A DNA stretch of 64,000 bases from Desmodesmus armatus (Eukaryota; Chlorophyta; Chlorophyceae; Sphaeropleales; Scenedesmaceae): the NCBI GenBank assembly GCA_007449985.2, contig VIIQ02000647.1:329954-393953 (forward strand), read 5' to 3'. A program made the translations under genes and the position numbers. A model generated the notes under the pieces. The model saw only the letters and a program-made list of their open reading frames with translations. It ran no database searches and was not told the DNA's origin. Positions within the stretch are counted from its first letter, which is position 1; every line of letters begins with the position of its first letter. Positions 59,083-64,000 of this stretch are shown piece by piece.

Positions 59083-59126
59083 GGGTTTAGGTTTAGGCGG
59101 CATACAGGCAACCTAAACTTAAACCC
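59083..59126. repeat. Hairpin built of plant-type telomere-like words
   Basis: GGGTTTAGGTTTAGG (59083-59097) faces CCTAAACTTAAACCC (59112-59126), 14 of 15 paired. TTTAGGG is the common plant and algal telomere word, but two units are too few to call an interstitial telomere. A similar small foldback (GGGTTTAGGG ... GTCCTAAACCC) lies at about 31866-31890. Confidence 0.6.
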
Positions 59127-60688
59127 TAGGGACAGCAGGCCAAGGGCGGGACCTGCCTCTCCTTGCACTGAAGGGTGCCGCTGCGGCGGGGTGCATCTGC
59201 AAGGCAACCTGCGTGCTGGGCGGCTGGCAGGCAGGCCCCGCCCTTGCACGCGCGTGTGTGTGCATGCATGCATGCAAGTATGTGTCGTGTGCAGCCAGCA
59301 TTGCTGCGTGCAGATGTGTGCTTGCAGAAACACCAACCACCCTGCACCCGGTGTGTGTATATATGCGCATGCAAGGTGCAGGGCTGTCAGGGCAGCAGGA
59401 GACGGTGCTCAGCCTCTGCCCACCCCACTCAAAGGCAAAGCATGGCAAGGCAGGAGTATAGGTGTGCATGTGTTGTGTGCATGTGTTGTGTGCATGTGTG
59501 AAAGTTACATGCAGCAAAGTGGTCGTGCGTGAAGCGCATCTCGTGATGCACAGGCAAGTGCACAACACACAGGCATAAAGACAGCCTGCCCAACCACGAT
59601 CCCTTACGTGCGTGGCGGCGGCAAGGGGCCACAAAGCACAGCCCAAGGTCAATCAAACAAGCAGGTACAGACAGGACACATGCCCACACGCATAAGCATC
59701 AAGAACGGCAATCCTGCGGCACACCGTTTGAACAGCAAACCACTCAAAGCCATGGCTAAGCCACATCGGCTAGTAACAGCCCTGTAGCAGGGCTGGACAC
59801 CCTCGCCCACCACCCATACCACACGACTACCAAGACCACATACCCGCCGCACATAGAAGATGCCCCCTTGCTGCCTGTCCACAAACGACCACTCGCCTAC
59901 TCAGGTGCCAAGACATGTGCGCAAACCCAACGCACACTGTGTGGTTGGATGTGCGCTACCACAGTGTGGTTGGATTTGCGCTACAGCAGCAGCTGGGCAG
60001 TGACACACCTACAGGTTGTGCGTGCCCCAATCGACCGGGCGCATGCAGATACTGTACAGCCAACAAGATGCTTCCCAACAAGAGCAACCATGTCTTTGCC
60101 GCAGGCCGTGTGCGTTTGTATAGCCTGCCAGCAAGGATATCGCTCACAAGGTGACAGTAGCAGCACTCGAAAAGCACAGTGAGCAGGTGTCATGAAGGCC
60201 GGTAACACACGCGGTGCTTGCAGTGGGATGCCGGCATGCGTGGGAGCATGACAATCAGCCGAAGGATCGTCGCAGGACGCAACCACGTGCAATACCAAAT
60301 GCAAAGCATCAGACTGTCGACCGTACTCACACATAAAGCAATGACGCTGCTGCTGCCGCTGCGCGTGCAGGTTTCAAGTAAGTCTCTTGCACACCACAGG
60401 ATGTGCGGCTGCTGCTGTTAGCTGCCACAGCTGACAGTCTCGCGCTGCTGTACACACAACCCTACAGCTTGGTAGGGGTCAAACACCACACAAGCACCAC
60501 TCATGCAAGAAGCAACGTGCTGTTGCAAGTCCACTGTTGCCTTGCACACACCACCACAAACCACACTTGACTGCCCTGCCCTGCCTGCCTCTCTCCTCTG
60601 TGATTGGCCTTTGACCTGACTATGCACCATCCCCTTGCCCCCAGCTCAGTTCTGATCTGGGCAAAGCGGGCACAAGCTGTGGTGCACG

Positions 60689-60694
<6 letters not shown>

Positions 60695-60731
<37 letters not shown>
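60695..60731. repeat. CTG trinucleotide microsatellite
   Basis: About twelve uninterrupted CTG units in a region without an assigned gene, showing that CTG expansion is not restricted to coding DNA here. Confidence 0.9.
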
Positions 60732-60733
<2 letters not shown>

Positions 60734-61458
60734 TGGGTACCAAGCTGCACACACTATGCTGCAAACATCACCTAGTACCATACTGACCGTCATGTAGCAT
60801 CGCGTTGTGCGTATACATCGGCACATGTATATATATGGGCTGTTAGCCACGCAAATGTACCGCAGTGTTGCCCGCGGGTGGGGTAGGCAACACGGCCGCA
60901 AAAAAGGTACAACCACAACCCCAGCACAACGTCACGTCTCATGCGGGCGATACAGGCTCTCACATGCACCCTGCAGGGCTAGTGCTGCGTCATTCGTGTG
61001 GTACAGTACAGCATATGTTGCACCAGCATGGTTGCTGAGTAACTCACACACAGCAGCTGTGGGCAGTGGATGTGGAAGGCACAGGGCATGCAGAGGCACC
61101 CAACCAAATCAGGACAGCCAGCACAAATTGGCTTGCAGATCCTGCCAAGCGGAGAGGGGCCCAGGCACAAACAGAGCACGTCACACCTGCTGCCGGTGTG
61201 CCGCTACAGCCGTCAAGCCGCTGCTGCGTACATGCATGTGTTGACAAAACCAGCTGTATGGGCTGTATCAGCAGCCCGTGCTGGTATTGATGGTGTTAGC
61301 TGCTGCGGCAACATGCATTCATTGCGCACCGGGTCTAGCACAGCGTGCACGTCAAAAAACAGCTGCGGCAGGAGTCAGCAGCTGGCGTGTGGGGCGTGTT
61401 GTCACACCCATGCGTACAAAAAGGCGCCAGCAACCGACACAACTGTCAGTGGGGCCAG

Positions 61459-61895
61459 CACAGCACAGCACAGCACAGCACAGCACAGCGCAGCAGGCAC
61501 AGCGGCCTGACAACAGCAGTGACAGGCTGGAAAGCCACCGCCACAACGGCAGGCACAGCCCACGGCAACAGCAGACAGCGCTAGACACTGGATGTGCCTG
61601 CCGCCCTTTTTCTGGGGCATTTCCCACGCAGGACGCAAGCATTGAGTGGGGAGGAAACATATGCAGGGTGCCCAAAGGGCGAAAGCATTCAGGTGCTTTA
61701 CATGCTGGACACAAGTGTGTGCTGTCTCCCCAGTTACACAGGTACCCCTGGGGGTCAGCACAGCAGCGCATGTACACAAATATAATCAGAGCACAGCACA
61801 GCACAGCATGGCACAGCACAGCATGGCACAGCACAGCACAGCATGGCACAGCATGGCACACAACACAGCACTGCATGCACCCAGAACACCCGCCG
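61459..61895. repeat. CACAG/CATGG pentamer microsatellites
   Basis: (CAGCA)n at 61459-61500 and a mixed CAGCACAGCATGGCA tract at about 61788-61890. The same pentamer recurs at 62790-62815 and 63075-63100, so the class is locally spreading or convergent. Confidence 0.85.
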
Positions 61896-63144
61896 CCTAC
61901 TAAGTGCCAATGCAGGAGCTCAGCCCAAAGCACGTGCCCATTCGTGTGTTGACACAGGCCTTGCCACAAACACATACACGTCATGACGACCACTAGTGAC
62001 GCATACACCGGGCTACTAGTAACGCATACGCAGGCATACGCAGACAAAGGTCGCAGCTAGCAACAACAGGCAGACCGCCCGGCTCTGCATCGTGCTGACG
62101 CGGCATCACTTTCAATCAACACAAGCCACCCCAAGAACCCACTCTGTATGAGGGCACTTAGGCGCTCCACACACACAAAAACCCGCGACAGACAACCCTG
62201 CCTAGCCCAGCCGGCCCGCCCGCCAGCCAGCCAGACAGAATGACAGACAGGCAGGCATGTATTCACCCTGGTCAGACACCGGCCTGCCTGCAGGCACGTA
62301 CACACATCAAGGCCAAGCCATGAGTTGAATCAATGGAACCCATGCCAGGCCGAAACCTCGGAGACAAAACCACACCTCAACAGACATGATTGTGATTGCC
62401 GATCATTCGTTTTAACTCAGGCCACAGCAACCAAGGGGCAGCCACAGCTTGCTACTAGCTGAAAGGTGCCACACAAGAGCAGCATGTGTAAGCAGCCCTT
62501 GAACTGCGCACAGCTGCAGGAACATGTGTGCACAGCCCTTCTACTCCTGCACACAGCTGCACCTCTGCATGCAGGAGCACACACCTTACCAAGCAGTGCA
62601 GCATACAGTGTACGCCCCAGCACTGTAATAGCCCTGCTATCACACCCCACACAGGAGAAAACCATGCACGCCACCCTCCACCTGCCCACAGCTGCACGCG
62701 TGTGTGAAGGAGTCACACAAGATCTGCCGGGCGTCACACATCACACATATTACACCATGCTGTGAATGTGCTGCCACAGGGCGCAAAGCACAGCACAGCA
62801 CAGCACAGCCCTTTCAAGTGCCTGCTGCCCCCCACAAAGTCCTCCCACCCCACCAAAGGCTCACAGGAATCCCAAAGGCACCGGCCCAGGAAGCTACCAA
62901 AGAAATCGAATAAAGTTGCCGCCACGGCACCACTTTACACGGCCGGGTCTGGCAAAGTGCAAAGGTCATAGCAATCATATCACATCAACCCCACAGGCAT
63001 ATCACACCACACACCACACAGCGTTCAGCAGAACCGCTCACAGGGGTAGGTGTGCCTGCCTGCTGGTTTGGTCAGCACGTCACACAGCACAGCACAGCAC
63101 AGGCTGGGCAGCTGACAGACCCGGGTTCAAATCCTGCCGTCAGC

Positions 63145-64000
63145 TCAGAAGTTGAGGAGATCATCGACCTCATGCTGCTTGAGATCCGGCAAGTCAAACT
63201 CCGACAGATCGTCCCACGCCAGGCTATCGTCAGCACCCTCGCCAAACCCTTGCAGCGCCTCGCCAACGCTGTCCCAGGAAAAGGCGGGCGTCGAAGGCGG
63301 CTGCTGCTGCTGCTGCGACGGCTGCCGCTGCTGCTGCTGTATGCCGGGCATGGGCCCGGCGCCGCCGCTGCTTACATGCTGCTTCGACATCATCATCGGC
63401 GTGTCAGACAGCATGTTCGTCGGCATCCCCATCAGCACATCTCCCTGCTGCTGCTGCTGCTGCTGCATCTGCATGCCACCCATACCATGTGGCGGTGGCG
63501 GCGCACCTCCATAGCTCCCCATGCCGAATCCAGCAGGGGGCATATTCCCGCCGAAGCCCTCCGGCAGGCCACTCATGGACCCCTGCCGCCGGCCCGGGGG
63601 CATACTCCCTGGCGGGGGAGCAGCCCATAGCTCGATAATCCCATCCCCGAGGGGCTGGGAACCGTATCCTGGCGGTACGCCAGGCATTCCGCCGGGGGGG
63701 CCGTAGGGCATTGGGAGGCCGGGGGAGCATTCCTGCGGGCCCTCAGGTCCTGCATAGCCCAGCAGGCTGGATCAGTACAACCCTGGGACACCGCAGCCGC
63801 CGCCACCCCCGGAGGAGCGACCATATGGACCCACCATGGGGGTGGGGGCCCGTAGCGGGAGGAGTGCTGTAGCTACGGCCCATGCTCATGCGCGGCATGG
63901 GGGGGCATGGGAAGGTCGAAGCCGCCACCGCTGCTTCCGGGACCACCACCCATGCCACCCGGAGCCCCCATGTAAGGGAGGCTGCCGGGGTCTGAGGGTG
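63145..64000 (-). CDS. C-terminal part of a Gly/Pro/Met/Gln-rich protein, 5' end outside window
   Basis: Open minus-strand frame ending at a stop at 63145-63147. It reads GYAGPEGPQE, then MPYGPPGGMPGVPPGYGSQP, a Met/Gly/Pro-rich stretch, a Gln run ([20 protein letters not shown]), a second Gln run, and an acidic-hydrophobic tail (SWDSVGEALQGFGEGADDSL ... FDLPDLKQHEVDDLLNF). The tail resembles a short acidic activation or docking segment; the rest is typical of nuclear RNA/transcription cofactors, but I do not recognise a family. An in-frame stop near 63770 implies an acceptor around 63748-63768; sequence from 63770 to the edge has more Gly/Pro-rich open frame (GGMGGGPGSSGGGFDLPMPP) that is probably the preceding exon. 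Confidence 0.6.

Larger units (their letters stand above)
55069..63144. other. Long unassigned region with scattered coding-like fragments
   Basis: No gene I can defend. Coding-like pieces: minus 56450-56790 (FQKCLATCIEDNTGAMTVDW, read after VPHVSAFTLVPGGLMPQQY); minus 58150-58240 (VVAKGAFPAVAFEGMRRTSC, bounded by CACAG and a GTAAGG donor); plus about 60015-60152 (ACPNRPGACRYCTANKMLPN, between a CTACAG acceptor and a GTGACA donor). They could be exons of one or more low-density genes or decayed mobile DNA. The rest has CATGCA-rich and CAGCA-type simple sequence. Confidence 0.4.

Noticed and set aside
59083..59126. Interstitial telomere
   Set aside because: Only two telomere-like words per arm, arranged as a foldback; too short to support.
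63105..63140. tRNA gene suggested by GGGTTCAAATCC
   Set aside because: A B-box-like word is present, but no matching acceptor stem, D arm or A box is found 50-70 bp upstream.

Overview
This is nuclear DNA of a eukaryote, most likely a core chlorophyte green alga (Chlamydomonadales or Sphaeropleales type). The evidence is intron-dense genes with GT-AG introns (donors mostly GTGAGT-like, acceptors mostly TGCAG), pervasive CTG/CAG runs giving poly-Gln, poly-Ala and poly-Ser tracts, long C/G homopolymers, and plant-type protein architectures. The lineage call is inference; no marker gene settles it.

Layout. (1) 1-18033, minus: a POLQ-type DNA polymerase theta with an N-terminal Ski2-like helicase (about 5.9-18.0 kb) and a family-A polymerase module (about 0-5.3 kb, running off the left edge). 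(2) 18.2-21.4 kb, plus: a histidine-phosphatase (phosphoglycerate-mutase-like) gene, head-to-head with POLQ. (3) 24111-28943, minus: one 1610-residue Ser/Ala/Gln-rich ORF of unknown function. (4) about 30.3-38.15 kb, minus: an unrecognised multi-exon gene with a probable N-terminal organelle presequence and membrane segment. (5) 38389-52191, plus: an AIMP1/Arc1p-like tRNA-binding cofactor, head-to-head with gene 4, with nine exons whose splice phases I checked. Its 7.3-kb intron 2 holds a 2.8-kb TIR DNA transposon (43291-46094). (6) 53855-55068, plus: a small predicted secreted protein with two Ala/Asp-rich repeats. (7) 55.1-63.1 kb: mostly unassigned. (8) 63145-end, minus: C-terminal part of a Gly/Pro/Met/Gln-rich protein.

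The striking theme is a window-wide pattern of 'exon-edge' tandem arrays. In POLQ, gene 4 and the AIMP1-like gene, nearly every exon is accompanied by one to sixteen partial copies of one of its edges. Copies of the 5' edge (intron tail + AG acceptor + start of exon) lie upstream of the real exon; copies of the 3' edge (end of exon + GT donor + start of intron) lie downstream. Many exons have both, and a terminal exon has copies that include its stop codon. The largest is a 139-bp unit repeated 17 times at the acceptor of one POLQ exon. Where codons can be compared, differences between copies are mostly or wholly synonymous. The neighbouring histidine-phosphatase gene shows no such copies that I could see.

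A second point: the POLQ polymerase module aligns by eye over its whole length but appears to lack the motif A aspartate and the O-helix Arg/Lys, so it may be a non-catalytic polymerase fold fused to an intact-looking helicase. Because polymerase theta makes templated tandem duplications elsewhere, its presence in a duplication-riddled region is suggestive, but that link is speculation.
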